This document shows, piece by piece, positions 35,066-46,614 of a stretch of DNA of 64,000 nucleotides. Below the pieces are notes generated by a model. It had not been told where the DNA came from. It did no database searches and saw only the letters and a program-made list of their open reading frames with translations. This stretch comes from Serripes groenlandicus. Lineage: Eukaryota; Mollusca; Bivalvia; Cardiida; Cardiidae. The stretch lies in NCBI GenBank assembly GCA_031761405.1, contig JASEVX010000007.1:29042859-29106858 (forward strand), read 5' to 3'. Positions within the stretch are counted from its first letter, which is position 1. Each line of letters opens with the position of its first letter. The position numbers were made by a program, and so were the translations under genes.

Positions 35066-35957
35066 AGAGTACTTATCTTTCTTGTAAGTATAACACTAGA
35101 TAACATTGGGAAGTCAATCTTAAAGATATACTTAGTCGTGGTACAGAAAAAATATAAACCTGTGAGCATTTGTGAACCACATCCTCGCGGGCTTATCTGG
35201 GTATACACTGTTGGCAATTTAGTCACAGAAACGTAAAGTGAACTTCTGTTAAACGTGGTTTACATGGATTGGATGTTAAGTAATATCTTAGTCTAAGCTT
35301 AAGTTCGTCACAAAAAGTACGAGGTTAGTTTTCCTGAAGCACTCATATATTTTTCAGTAGTACCTGTTGATAACTCAATGAGTATCGCTTGCGGTAGTCT
35401 AAAAGGTCGTAGAACGCTACGAAATCAGTCTGAACCTGACCTTTGTGACCTTTGTGAGACTTTATATTAATATGATCCAAATGTATTATTTTCCTTGAGC
35501 TATATGGAATAACTTTCAACCTTTGCCTTATATTGACAACGGAGTAGATTTCGTTTTTTACAGAAATCGATATTTGTTCAATGAAGTAGTGAAGTTTTAC
35601 AAATATAGCTAGATATCACGTTCGGAACATGGGGTTCTATAACTGTTTGAACGATCATCTTTAGCAGTATACAACATCGGATGTGTCTGATAATATTCAA
35701 ACTGAACATCAAACACCGTTCCGCGGGAGATGTGGATATTCTCCATTATTCTTCCGGCTTTTCAGACAAACGGTGACCTGTACCTTCAACAAAGAACCCG
35801 CTTGTCTCTATATAACGAACCATATCAGGTGTTGGCCAGTTCCTAGGTCTCTGACATAATGACATTCGTTTGTAGTCTTTTGGCCAAGTTTTGAAAGGAA
35901 ATGTCTAGCACCAAATCTAGTCTAGCGCTGTTTTTCATCAAGGGCACTGTGATTACT
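35066..35957 (+). repeat. Direct duplication of 58165-59038
   Basis: It starts with CTTTCTTGTAAGTATAACAC (the end of exon 4 and its donor) and runs in the same orientation as the + gene, unlike the neighbouring segment 32765-35065. Differences are scattered substitutions and small indels. The junction at about 35066 therefore joins an inverted piece to a direct piece. Confidence 0.88.
35580..35957 (-). pseudogene. Mab-21-like (cGAS-like receptor family) fragment, copy 2
   Basis: Same sequence as 58655-59062 in the duplicated intron. It keeps NSARLDLVL, NWPTPDMVRYIETS-type words, VEGTG and WRISTS followed by AERCL. It has a one-base insertion near 35902 (GAAATGTCTAGC against GAAATGCTAGC) and a TAA immediately before WRIS. 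It has kept the Trp of the WRIS motif that the other copy has lost. Clearly non-functional. Confidence 0.65.
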
Positions 35958-36474
35958 CATATGTTTATATGTCTTAAATAGTCATGTGATATAATAAACA
36001 ATTAAGGATATTTTATTATTTGTTATCTCAAACTCCAAAATACTCAAGTGAGGACTGGAGATTTTTGAACGGATTGCTTAAACAATTCATCCGTCTCTCA
36101 GTGCCAACAAATGATATGATTCAAATTTAATTGCACCTTTGCTTGAGAGTTACGGGAAGTACTGAGTCAAAACAGGGACACTATATTACAGGGATATGAA
36201 ACGAATCGATAATTTCCGTTATGTTCGCCTCGCTATAAGAAAAGCAGACATTCATTTCCGCGATGGCAATCGATGTAGATAGACAGATGTTTTATCAAAA
36301 TTCATAAGTTTAAAAAGGAATAACCGAGACTGTAAGTACATAACATAATTTCGCACTTTTTTCTCGACATTTACGTTAATTTTGACCTTGTATTTACACA
36401 AAAAATGATAGTTATTGCCAATTTAGTCAAAACGAAGAATACAGGCTATGTGTAGGACCGTGCTGTGTTCTATA
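35958..36474. other. Non-coding stretch
   Basis: No supported gene or repeat between the end of the duplicated block and the 67 bp tandem duplication. Confidence 0.5.
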
Positions 36475-36608
36475 TTGCCGTTATCAACACATTTAAATGT
36501 TATATTATAAAATGCTCATGAATCTTGGATATCAAGCAATTTTGCCGTTATCAACACATTTAAATGTTATATTATAAAATGCTCATGAATCTTGGATATC
36601 AAGCAATT
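36475..36608. repeat. Exact 67 bp tandem duplication
   Basis: The 67 bases starting TTGCCGTTATCAACACATTT occur twice head to tail (36475 and 36542) with no difference that I can see. This suggests a recent event or an assembly artefact. Confidence 0.93.
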
Positions 36609-36829
36609 TATTCTTTCTAATGTTTTCTTTATCAAAAAAAGTTTATTATTATTTATATGTCACAGTTGAATTGGATGTAGATATTGAATTATAAGTAATA
36701 CATGATCAAATAAAATTGATTCCCTGTTTAGATAGCATGTGTCCTCTTATGCTTGACAAGGATGCATTCGTGTATTCACCGACTATTTCATCAATATTCA
36801 AATCCGAATCCCAGGTAAGAAAATCCTCA

Positions 36830-37373
36830 TTTCCATATGCCAGTCACGATCAAGAGCACGTATTTTAAATTGAACAAGTATATACAAATGAACATTGAAC
36901 AATTATATATACATATATCAAATATTTTCAAACTTGGTACTCTAACATAAATAACTCTCATAGGTTAGTTTATAAAAAGCATGTTTAAACATGAATTTAA
37001 ATTTGAAAATTATCTAGATTACAAAATAGACAAAAAATTAAAAATATGTTTAACTAGATTCCGACTATCCTCACATGATCTTGAAATTGAAAAAGGTAGA
37101 CATATCAATATCCCGCAAATAAATAGATTATGCACATTTTGTAATATGAAAACTATTGAAAGTGAATATAATTTCCTACTAATTTGTCCTTATTTTATAG
37201 ACATACGCAAAGAATATTTAAAATCCTACTATTATACATGGCCAAATTTAAAGAAGTTCGAAAATCTAATGATATCAGGTAACAAAAAAAATATATTTAA
37301 TTTAATGAAATATATTTATCATTATCAAATACATGCAGAACCTCAAAGTGACCATTTCACAATCAAATTGTAA
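36830..37373 (+). mobile_element. 5'-truncated LINE, C-terminal coding end
   Basis: The frame at 36981-37373 reads LKICLTRFRLSSHDLEIE, then CTFCNMKTIESEYNFLLICP (C-x2-C...C zinc-ribbon-like) and YYYTWPNLKKFENLM, the pattern of the RT-following C-terminal end of many LINE proteins. Just upstream, another frame reads NINNSHRLVYKKHV, so there is a frameshift at about 36998. The rest of the element is absent. It abuts the R1 array directly. Confidence 0.8.
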
Positions 37374-37427
37374 TGTATTTTTGGGATTCACTAGGCTAGG
37401 TATCCCTTATTGTCAGGCTTTTCCGTC

Positions 37428-37431
<4 letters not shown>

Positions 37432-37487
<56 letters not shown>

Positions 37488-37488
37488 T
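37432..37488. repeat. (GT)n microsatellite in an R1 head
   Basis: About 28 GT units following the R1 head. Shorter equivalents lie at 38463-38483, 40042-40084 and 40887-40905, so the tract is part of the R1 structure and varies between copies. Confidence 0.92.
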
Positions 37489-40039
37489 GTCAGTCTGTCC
37501 AAATATTTGTAAAGCACAGCTCTACAGCCAAAACTGACGGATCAATTCCAATGACACTTGGTGAATAGGTGCCAAATAAGCTAAGGGTGTGCGCGTTTGA
37601 GTTTCGTTGCTAAGGACCAATCTGTTGCTATGCAGCTAGCAAAAAAGCGGGTTTTAATAACAAAAAACACATTTTTCTATGTTCTCCTACAGTGTTGAAT
37701 GTGGAGAGCTAACTTCAGTTATAGATACTTCAACATATTTAGAAAAAACGTATCAGTTACGATATTTGATTTAGGCCTTTGTTTTCAAATGGTAGCCTTT
37801 CAAACATAGCCGTTGCTATGCAGATAGCAAAAATCGCGTTTTAAGGACCCTAATCATTTTTCTATCTTCTACTACAGTTTTCTTTGTAGTGAGCTGAAAC
37901 TTCAGTTATAGATACTTCCAGATATTTAGAAAAGATCTATCCGTTACGATGTTTGATTTAGGCCGTTGTTTCCAAATGGTACATGTAGCCTTTCAAAGAT
38001 AGGGTATTTTTAAAGTCATTTTTGACTGCAATCGCCCCTAGCGCTGCAGTGGTAGTATTCGATAGCGATTTTATTACACTATCTCATAGAGCTTTTGAAG
38101 AGCTACAAAAAAATATTTTTCGTAATTGACCTCCGGCCTCGGGTTTCCGAGCTAGAGCCGGAAGTTTGCAAAATATACCAAGGCGAAACGGTTCGGTGTT
38201 TACGGGTTCCTCTTGGCATGGTATTAACACATGGTTAGTGGACCAGAAAGTGTTTTTACAAGCTGCACACTTTTCCCCAGTGTGCACCAAGTCACCACAA
38301 TAGTTACCCTATCACAATAGTTCTACATATATATATGCAAAGGCGAATCACACGTCGCCTACCGGCTTGTTGGGATTCGCTAGGCTAGGTATCCCTTATT
38401 GTCAGGCTTTTCCGTCTGTTGGGATTCGCTAGGCTAGGTATCCCTTATTGTCAGGCTTTTCCGTCTGTGTGTGTGTGTGTGTGTCTGTCAGTCTTTCTGT
38501 CAGTCTGTCCAAATATTTGTAAGGTCACAGCTCTACAAAAAAGCGCGTTTTAAGATAAAAAAACATTTTTCTATGTTCTCCTACAGTGTTGCATTTGGAG
38601 AGTTGAAACGTCGGTTATAAAGATACTTCAAGATATTTAGAAAAAACGTATCAATTTCGATAATTGATTTAGGCCTTTGTTTTCAACTGGTAGTCTTTCA
38701 AACATAGCCGTTGCTATGCAGCTAGCAAATAAACGCGTTTTAAGGACACTAATCATTTTTCTATCTTCTCCTACAGTTTTAGTTGTAGAGAGCTGAAACT
38801 TCAGTTATAGATACTTCCAGATATTTAGAAAAAATCTATCCGTTACAAATTTTGATTTAGGCCTTTGTTTCCAAATGGTAGCCTTTCAAAGATAGGGTAT
38901 TTTTACAGTCATTTGTCTATGTTCTCCTACAGTGTTGAATGTGGAGAGCTGAAACCTCTGTTATAGATACTTCAAGATATTTAGAGAAAACCTATCAGTT
39001 ACGATTATTGATTTAGGCCTTTGTTTCCAAAATGTAGCCTTTCAAACATAGCCATTGCTATGCAGATATCAAATAAACGCGTTTTAAGGACACTAATCAT
39101 TTTTCTATCTTCTCCTACAGTTTTAGTTGTAGAGAGCTGAAACTTCAGTTATAGATACTTCCAGATATTTAGAAAAAATCTATCCGTTACAAATTTTGAT
39201 TTAGGCCTTTGTTTCCAAATGGTAGCCTTTCAAAGATAGGGTATTTTTACAGTCATTTGTCTATGTTCTCCTACAGTGTTGAATGTGGAGAGCTGAAACT
39301 TCGGTTATAGATGCTTCAAGATATTTAGAAAAAAAGTGTCAGTTACGATTTTTGATTTAGGCCTTTGTTTTCAAACATAGCCGTTGCTATGCAGCTAGAA
39401 AATAAACGCATTTGAAGGACCCTAATCATTTTTCTATCTTCTCCTACAGTTTTAATTGTAGATAGCTGAAACCTCAGTTATAGATACTTCCAGATATTTA
39501 GAAAAAATCTATCTGTTACGATTTTTGATTTAGGCGTTTGTTTACAAATGGTATCCTTTCAAAGATAGGGTATTTTTACAGTCATTTTTTAATTAAATCG
39601 CCCCTAGCGCTGCAGTGGTTGTATTCGATAGCGACTTTATTACACTATCTCATAGAGCTATTCAAGAGCTACAAAAAGGTTTTTACGTCATTGACCTCCG
39701 ACATCGGGTTTCCGAGCTACAGTCGGAAGTCTGCAAAATATACCAAGGCAAAACTGTTCGGTGTATACGGGTGCGTCTTTGCATGGTAATAAAAGATGGT
39801 TGGTTGACCAGAGATTGTTTTTACAAGGTGCACACTTTTCACGAGTGTTCACCAAGTCACCACAATAGTGACCCTATCAGACTTGTTCTTCATATGTATA
39901 TATATTGCAAAGGCGAATCCAACGTCGCCTACCGGCTTGTTGGGATTCGCTAGGCTAGGTATCCCTTATTGTCAGGCTTTTCCGTCTGTCTGTTGGGATT
40001 CGATAGGCTAGGTATCCCTTATTGTCAGGCCTTTCCATC

Positions 40040-40085
<46 letters not shown>

Positions 40086-43000
40086 TGTCTGTCTGTCCAA
40101 TTATTTGTAAAGCACAGCTCTTCAGCCAAAACTGACGAATCGATTCCAATGAAACTTAGTGAACAGGTGCCAAATAAGCTCAGGGTGTGCCCGTTTGAAT
40201 TTCGTTGCTAAGGATCCATCCGTTGCTATGCAGCTAGCAAAAAAAGCGCGTTTGAAGAACAAATTTTTTTTTTCTATGTTCTCCTGCAGTGTTAAATGTG
40301 GAGAGCTGAAACTTCGGTTATAGATACTTCAAGATATTTAGAAAAAAAGTATCAGTTACGATTTTTGTTTAGGCGTTTGTTTTCAAATGATAGCCTTTCA
40401 AACATAGCCGTTGCTATGCAGCTAGCAGAAAAATGCGTTTTAAGGACCCTAATCATTTTTCTATCTTCTTCTATAGTTTTAATTGTAGAGACCTGAAACT
40501 TCAGTTATGGATACTTCCTGATATTTAAAAAAAATATATCCGTTATGATCTTTAATTTAGGCCTTTTTTTCCCAAATGATAGCCTTTCAAAGATAGGGTC
40601 CTTTTGCAGTCGATTTTGACTTCAATCGCCCCTAGCGCTGCAGAGGTAGTCTTCGATAACAATTGTATTGCACAATCTCATAGAGCTTTTGAAGAGCTAG
40701 CCAAAATAACTAAGGGGAAAGGGTGGGGTGTAGGCATGGTGATAAAATAGGGTTGCTTGACCAGAGAGTGTTTTTACAAGGAGCACACCTTTCTCCGGTG
40801 TGCACCAAGTCACCACAATAGTGACCCTATCAAACTAGTTCTTCATATATATACGTAAAGGCGAATCCCACGTCGCCTACCGGCTTGTGTGTGTGTGTGT
40901 GTCTGTCTGTCAGTGTGTCCAAATATTTGTAATTCACAGCTCTACAGTCAAAACTGACGGATCGATTCCAATGAAACTTTGTGAACAGGTGCCAAATAAG
41001 CTCAGGGTGCGCGCGTTTGAGTTTCGTTGCTAAGGACCCATCCGTTGCTATGCAGCTAGCAAAAAAGCGCGTTTTAAGAACAAAAGACATTTTTCTATGT
41101 TCTCCTACAGTTTTAATTGTAGAGGGCTGAAACTTCAGTTATAGATACTTCCAGATATCTAGAAAAAACCTATCTGTTACGATTTTTGATTTAGGCCTTT
41201 GTTTCCAAATGGTAGCCTTTCAAAGATAGGGCATTTTTACAGTCAATTTTGACTCAATCGCCCCTAGCGCTGCAGTGGTAGTATTCGATAGGATTTTATT
41301 ACACTATCTCATAGACCTATTCAAGAGCTACAAACAGTTTTTTTACGTCATTGACCTCCGACCTCGGGTTTCCGAGCTACAGCCGGAAGTTTGCAAAATA
41401 TACCAAGGCGAAACGGTTCGGTGTATACGGGTGCGTCTTTGCATGGTAATACAAGATGGTTGGTTGACCAGAGGTTGTTTTTACAAGCTGCACACTTTTC
41501 ACCAGTGTTCACTAAGTCACCACAATACTGACCCTATCAGACTTGTTCTTCATTTGTATATATTTGCAAAGGCGAATCCCACGCCGCCTATTGGCTTGTG
41601 TATATATGCAAAGGCGAATCCCACGTCGACTTCCGGCTTGTTGGGATTCGCTAGATACTTCAAGATATTTAGAAAAAACTTATCAGTTACGATTTTGATT
41701 TAGGCCTTTGTTTTCAAATGGTAGCCTTTCAAACATAGCCATTGCTATGCAGCTAGCAAATAAACGCGTTTAAAGGACCCTAATAATTTTCTTCCTTCTC
41801 CTACAGTTTTAATTGTAGAAAGCTGAAACTTCAGTTATAGATACTTCCAGATATTTAGAAAAAATCTATCCGTTAGGATTTCTGATTTAGGCCTTTATTT
41901 CTAAATGGTATTCTTGCAAAGATAGGGTCTTTTTGCAGTCGTTTTTGACTTCAATCGCCCCTAGCGCTGCAGAGGTAGTATTCGATAACAATTTGAAGAG
42001 CTACAAACAGTGTTTTTACGTCATTGATATCCGACCTCGGGTTTCCGAGCTAGAGGCGGAAGTTTGCAAAATACGCAAAGGCGAAATTAACTTAGGGGAA
42101 AGGGTTGGGTGTAGGCATGGTGATAAAATAGGGTTGCTTGAACAGAGAGTGTTTCTACAAGGAGCACACCCTTTTCCGGTGTTCACCAAGTCACCACAAT
42201 AGTGGCCCTATCTCACTTGTTCTTCATATATATGCAGAGGCGAATCCCACTTCGCCTACCGGCTTGTCTGTATATGTGTCTGTCTGTCTGTCCAAATATT
42301 TGTAAAGCACAGCTCTACAGGAAAAACTCACAAATCGATTTCTATGGAACTTGGTGAACAGGTGCCTTATAAGCCCAGGGTGTGCGCGTTTGAGTTTCGT
42401 TGATAATGACCCAACCGTTTCTATGCAGCTAGCAAAAAAGCGCTTTTTAAGAATAAAAAACATTTTTCTATGTTCTCCTACAGTGTGGTATGTGGAGAGC
42501 TGAAACTTCGGTTATACTTCAAGATATTTAGAAAAAACGTATCAGTTACGATTTTTGATTTAGACCTTTGTTTTCAAATGGTAGCCTTTCAAACATAGCC
42601 GTTGCTATGCAGCTAGCAAAGAAACGCGTTTTAAGGACCCTAATCATTTTTCTATCTTCTCCTACAGTTTTAATTGTAGAGAGCTGAAACATCAGTTATA
42701 GATACTTCTAGACATTTTGAAAAAATCTATCCGTTACGACTTTTGATTTAGGCCTTTGTTTTCAAATGGTAGCCTTTCAAAGATAGGGTATTTTTACAGT
42801 CATTTTTTACTTCAATCGCACCTAGCGCTGCAGTGGTAGTATTCGATAGCGATTTTATTACACTATCTCATAGAGCCATTCAAGACCTACACAAAGTTTT
42901 CTTACGTCATTGACTTCCGACCTCGGGTTTCCGAGCTACAGCCAGAAGTTACCAAGGCGAAACGGTTCGGTGTATACGGGTGCGTCTTTGTATGGTGACA

Positions 43001-43452
43001 AAAGATAGTTGGTTGACCAGAGATTGTTTTTACAAGCTGCACACTTTTCACCAGTGTCACCAAGTCACCACAATAGTGACCCTATCAGACTTGCTCTTTA
43101 TATGTATAGGCCTTTGTTTTCAAATGGTAGCCTTTCAAAGATAGGGTATTTTTACAGTCATTTTTGACTTCAATCGTACCTAGCGCTGCAGTGGTAGTAT
43201 TCGATAACAATTTTATTACACTATCTCATAGAGCTATTCAAGAGCTCCAAAAAGTTATTTTACGTAATTGAACTCCGCCCTCGGGTTTTCGAGCTATAGT
43301 CGGAAGTTTGCAAAATATACCAAGGCGAAACGGTTCGGTGTATACGGGTCCGTCTTGGCATGGTTGGTTGACCGGATAGTGTTTTTACAAGCTGCACACT
43401 TTTCAACAGTGTTCACTAAGGCACAACAATAGTGACCCTATCAGACTTGTTC

Positions 43453-43455
<3 letters not shown>

Positions 43456-43495
<40 letters not shown>
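43456..43495. repeat. (TA)n microsatellite in an R1 tail
   Basis: About 20 TA units at the place where other R1 copies have TATATATGCAAAGG. Confidence 0.92.
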
Positions 43496-43498
<3 letters not shown>

Positions 43499-43530
43499 AA
43501 GGCGAATTCCACGTCGCCTTTCGGCTTGTA

Positions 43531-45190
43531 AATCTTATTTGTGAATTTTGCAATTATTATAAACATGGTTCAGCCCGTAAAATCTAATCTAATCTTGATC
43601 TACGTTGCTCTCCAAATGGAAATATATTAATTGCAAAGAGTTGAAAACATCGTGGCAAAATTCGTCTGTGTCAAAACAAGTCGTCATGTGGGATAGTGAT
43701 ATCAATTTGGCAATTATCATAGTCATAGATGAGCAATTAAATGTTGTTTGTAGGAGATAAACGTTAAGTGGAAGCTAATCTTAGCGAAAATCACATGATT
43801 CAGCAATAAGCATGCCTATTAATTACCGTATTACTTCTTAAAATACATTCAATGGTCCATCAACGTTTTATGCTTAGTCGATGTGCAATAAAGATAATAT
43901 TTGAGTGCCCGACTAAAAGGAGTATCTTGTTGCATCTCATCAAACACATATTATGTATGGTAGTGAAACATGTAGGGCTAACATTTCAGCTTTTACTAGA
44001 CCTATACAGTTAAACATATATATGTGTTTTTCTAGAAATAGACGTGGTAGATAGGGAAGGCCGTTTTATCATGTGCATATATGTGCGCATATGTATCCAG
44101 AACCCAATAAGCCTAACATGGCGTACGTGCATAATCTTTTAAGCGATCAGACAGACACATCGTTTTGTATTTACCAAGCAAAATTACCATATATTTGCAC
44201 GTATACCTCACTAAGTGCATCAACGTCATTTTGCATAAATATAATATGTTTCTTTTAATAGTTATAACCCTCTTTTCACATACATTCAGGCATATCACGG
44301 AAAGTAATGGTGTTTTTGTTATAGTTCGTGAGCTTATCGGTCACTTACCGGAAATGACTGACAATACAATGTCGTCTCAAATTAACCGTATACATTTTAA
44401 TATGCATTAGCAGGTGCTCGTGTGTTTCTTTTTATATAATAAAGATCGTACAAGGCGGGATTATAATATAAAGGCTGGTTCTTTTCAAATGGACTTATCC
44501 AGCTTTTATTTGGATGACGCCATAGCAAGGTTTAGGAATTTCAAGGTTAAAATGTTGAGTTGTGCAGCAAAGAGTATCGAACCTGGTCAGGCGACACTTA
44601 ATGCACTGAGTCAGTCGGATTAAACATCAAATTAACAAAAAATATTCGAAGATTTTAAATGCGTTATCGACATAGAAACATAATATGTGGCAATTTTCCA
44701 ATTTTCAGAATTTCAGTTCAATCTTAAGTCAATCTACTCAAAGTTTGAAACGTGTGGCATGAAATCCACATGTCAATCTAACCTCCTGACAAGACGAATG
44801 TTTGACGCAAAGCGTCAAGGAGAAGCCGCAATATTTCGTTACACATGTGGAAATAAGAAAAAAAGAACATTTAAATCCACAAACATTAGAACAATTTAAA
44901 CTGTAGTCAGTAATGCTGAAATCGGTATTTGAAGATATAACTTTTATGTAGGATATTTAACCTGGCTGGGTCAGTGTTTTAAGTGAATGAGATGATTAAG
45001 AGTTAAACTGATCATGGAAAGTGACTTATATAATACTAAAGATAAATGGTCAAGAGGTTATGATAAATTTCAATTTGTACCAAAAACTATTCTTGTTGAA
45101 CACACCCTGTTATGATTATGTTTTGTCAAATAATGCTGACACAGAACATCTGTTTTTGGTTTATCGGTAAGTCATGATAGCGGCTAAGGG
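43531..45190. other. Non-coding stretch
   Basis: About 1.65 kb with no supported gene. Arm-like words of the TTAA-type MITE appear near 43620-43690 (GTTGAAAACATCGTGGCAAA). Frames at 44165-44899 are open for up to 81 codons but carry no motif. Confidence 0.45.
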
Positions 45191-45191
45191 T

Positions 45192-45250
45192 TTAACCATT
45201 TCCCACATAAAACAAATCTGCAGCAGATGACTTTGAAATTAATAAGTACA
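45192..45250. mobile_element. TTAA-type MITE, left end
   Basis: TTAACCATTTCCCACATAAA with CTGCAGCAGATGACTTTGAA is a left terminus of the 7312-type family. I could not pin down its right end. Confidence 0.5.
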
Positions 45251-45717
45251 AAATATAAAAAATCTCTATAAATGATCGTATGATAATTGAAAAGTGTTGA
45301 CATTATTGTTACAAATGCAAATATTGCTCAATATGAGCAATTACTCCTTTTGCCACAACGACTTCAATGATAATAAACTTGACAGACTTTGAAATAATCA
45401 AATGCAAAACATAGAAAACTCCATAAATGATAGTAAGAGTTTAAATTATTGTGGCAAATGGAGTAATTGAAAATCAAAGCTGTCGGATTACAAACGCACA
45501 ATCTCGAGTGGACGACAATAATGTGAACTCTTGTCGTGATTAGCATTAAGATTGTCAAGGAAACGAATTTCAATGTTAACGTTATCCAAAAGACTGACAA
45601 GAGAGAAAATGTGGGCACGTCTACAATGTTCGTAGAGTCAACATTATTCTTAAAGCGGCGAATCTTTCAATGAAACAATACATGTACAATTCAATGGGTT
45701 GGTAAAGTCCATATTTT

Positions 45718-46020
45718 GTTAACCACTTCCTTATAACATATGCATTTTAAAGCTGCTGCAGCAGACGACTTTTGAAAACATTATGACAAAAGGAGAAATT
45801 GCTCACAAGGAATTTATCCTTTTGCTACAATGTTTTCTACTTTATGTCCATAAGTTATACCTTCATTTAGCAAGATGTTCCAAGTTTTGACCGTGACATG
45901 ATTGAAAATTGTTGAAATAGTGTCAAAATCTAATCAACCATAAGAGTTATGTACACAGTTTTGCCTAGATGGTTTCAAAGTTGTCTGGTGCATATTTGCC
46001 GTATGTGGGAAAGAGTTAAT
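45718..46020. mobile_element. TTAA-type MITE, complete
   Basis: Left TTAACCACTTCC with GCAGCAGACGACTTTTGAAA ACATTATG, right TTTCAAAGTTGTCTGG and CCGTATGTGGGAAAGAGTTAA. GAGAAATTGCTCA marks the middle of the left arm. A SINE-tail-like GTGACATGATTGAAAATTG lies inside near 45893. Confidence 0.72.
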
Positions 46021-46614
46021 TGTCCAAAACTGTCAATTATGTCTTATTTGCACCCCATTCCGTTTTATTTCAATTATGAGATATATAATATATTATGATT
46101 ATCGGTATACCCACCAATTAATTTGGATTATCCACACATAACAAATTCGGAAAATCTATTTCACTTCTGTCCCAAATTTGTCGTGTAAAGGATTGGTACC
46201 AGACCATAGGAAAAGTGGGGAAACCTTACGAGGAAGAGATCAGTCTGATCATGAATTGTTGTCTTTGCTTTTTAGTCGTGAATCGCACTGTAAGCCTCTT
46301 GAGACGATTCATTACCAAAAACCTACCACACAAATTCAAATTGATCTTATTATGCAATTAACACTAAAACTATCCAAATGCGGAATTTTTGCTGACGCGG
46401 TTGATTTGAGTAAAAACCTCACGTGCTATGACGTAGTCATTTCCCATATAGGCTCTCCCAAATTTCGGTGTTAAAATTCTCTTAATTTCTACACATTTCA
46501 TGGTCGTGTTTTCGTTTCTCTTCCGTGGTTACGCGATGTGAGAATTCTTGCTTTTCTTACGGGACGGGTCATATTATACTGAACATGAAAGTCAGATTAT
46601 TAAAAACAAAGCAA

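Larger units (their letters stand above)
37383..43530 (+). repeat. R1 tandem array, six to seven head-to-tail units
   Basis: Units begin TTGGGATTCGCTAGGCTAGG, then a (GT)n tract, then GTCCAAATATTTGTAAAGCA. Two diverged internal half-repeats follow (CTCCTACAGT...GAGAGCTGAAACTTC...AGATATTTAGAAAAAA). Then come GCCCCTAGCGCTGCAG, CGGGTTTCCGAGCTA, CAAGTCACCACAATAGTGAC, and the end GGCGAATCCCACGTCGCC TACCGGCTTG. Unit borders are near 38371, 39940, 40888, 41640, 42268 and 43108. The second unit is longer because its half-repeats are amplified; others have internal deletions. The 10 bases TGGGATTCGC at the head reappear inverted as GCGAATCCCA near the tail. Single copies elsewhere (1796-2716, 6211-6394) show that it also disperses. 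No known protein domain. Confidence 0.88.

Noticed and set aside
44165..44899. Three overlapping short frames of 61-81 codons
   Set aside because: Length expected by chance and no motif.
46178..46474. 98-codon frame starting MSCKGLVPDHRKSGE
   Set aside because: Open but with no recognisable domain, no splice support and no second copy; not enough to call a gene.
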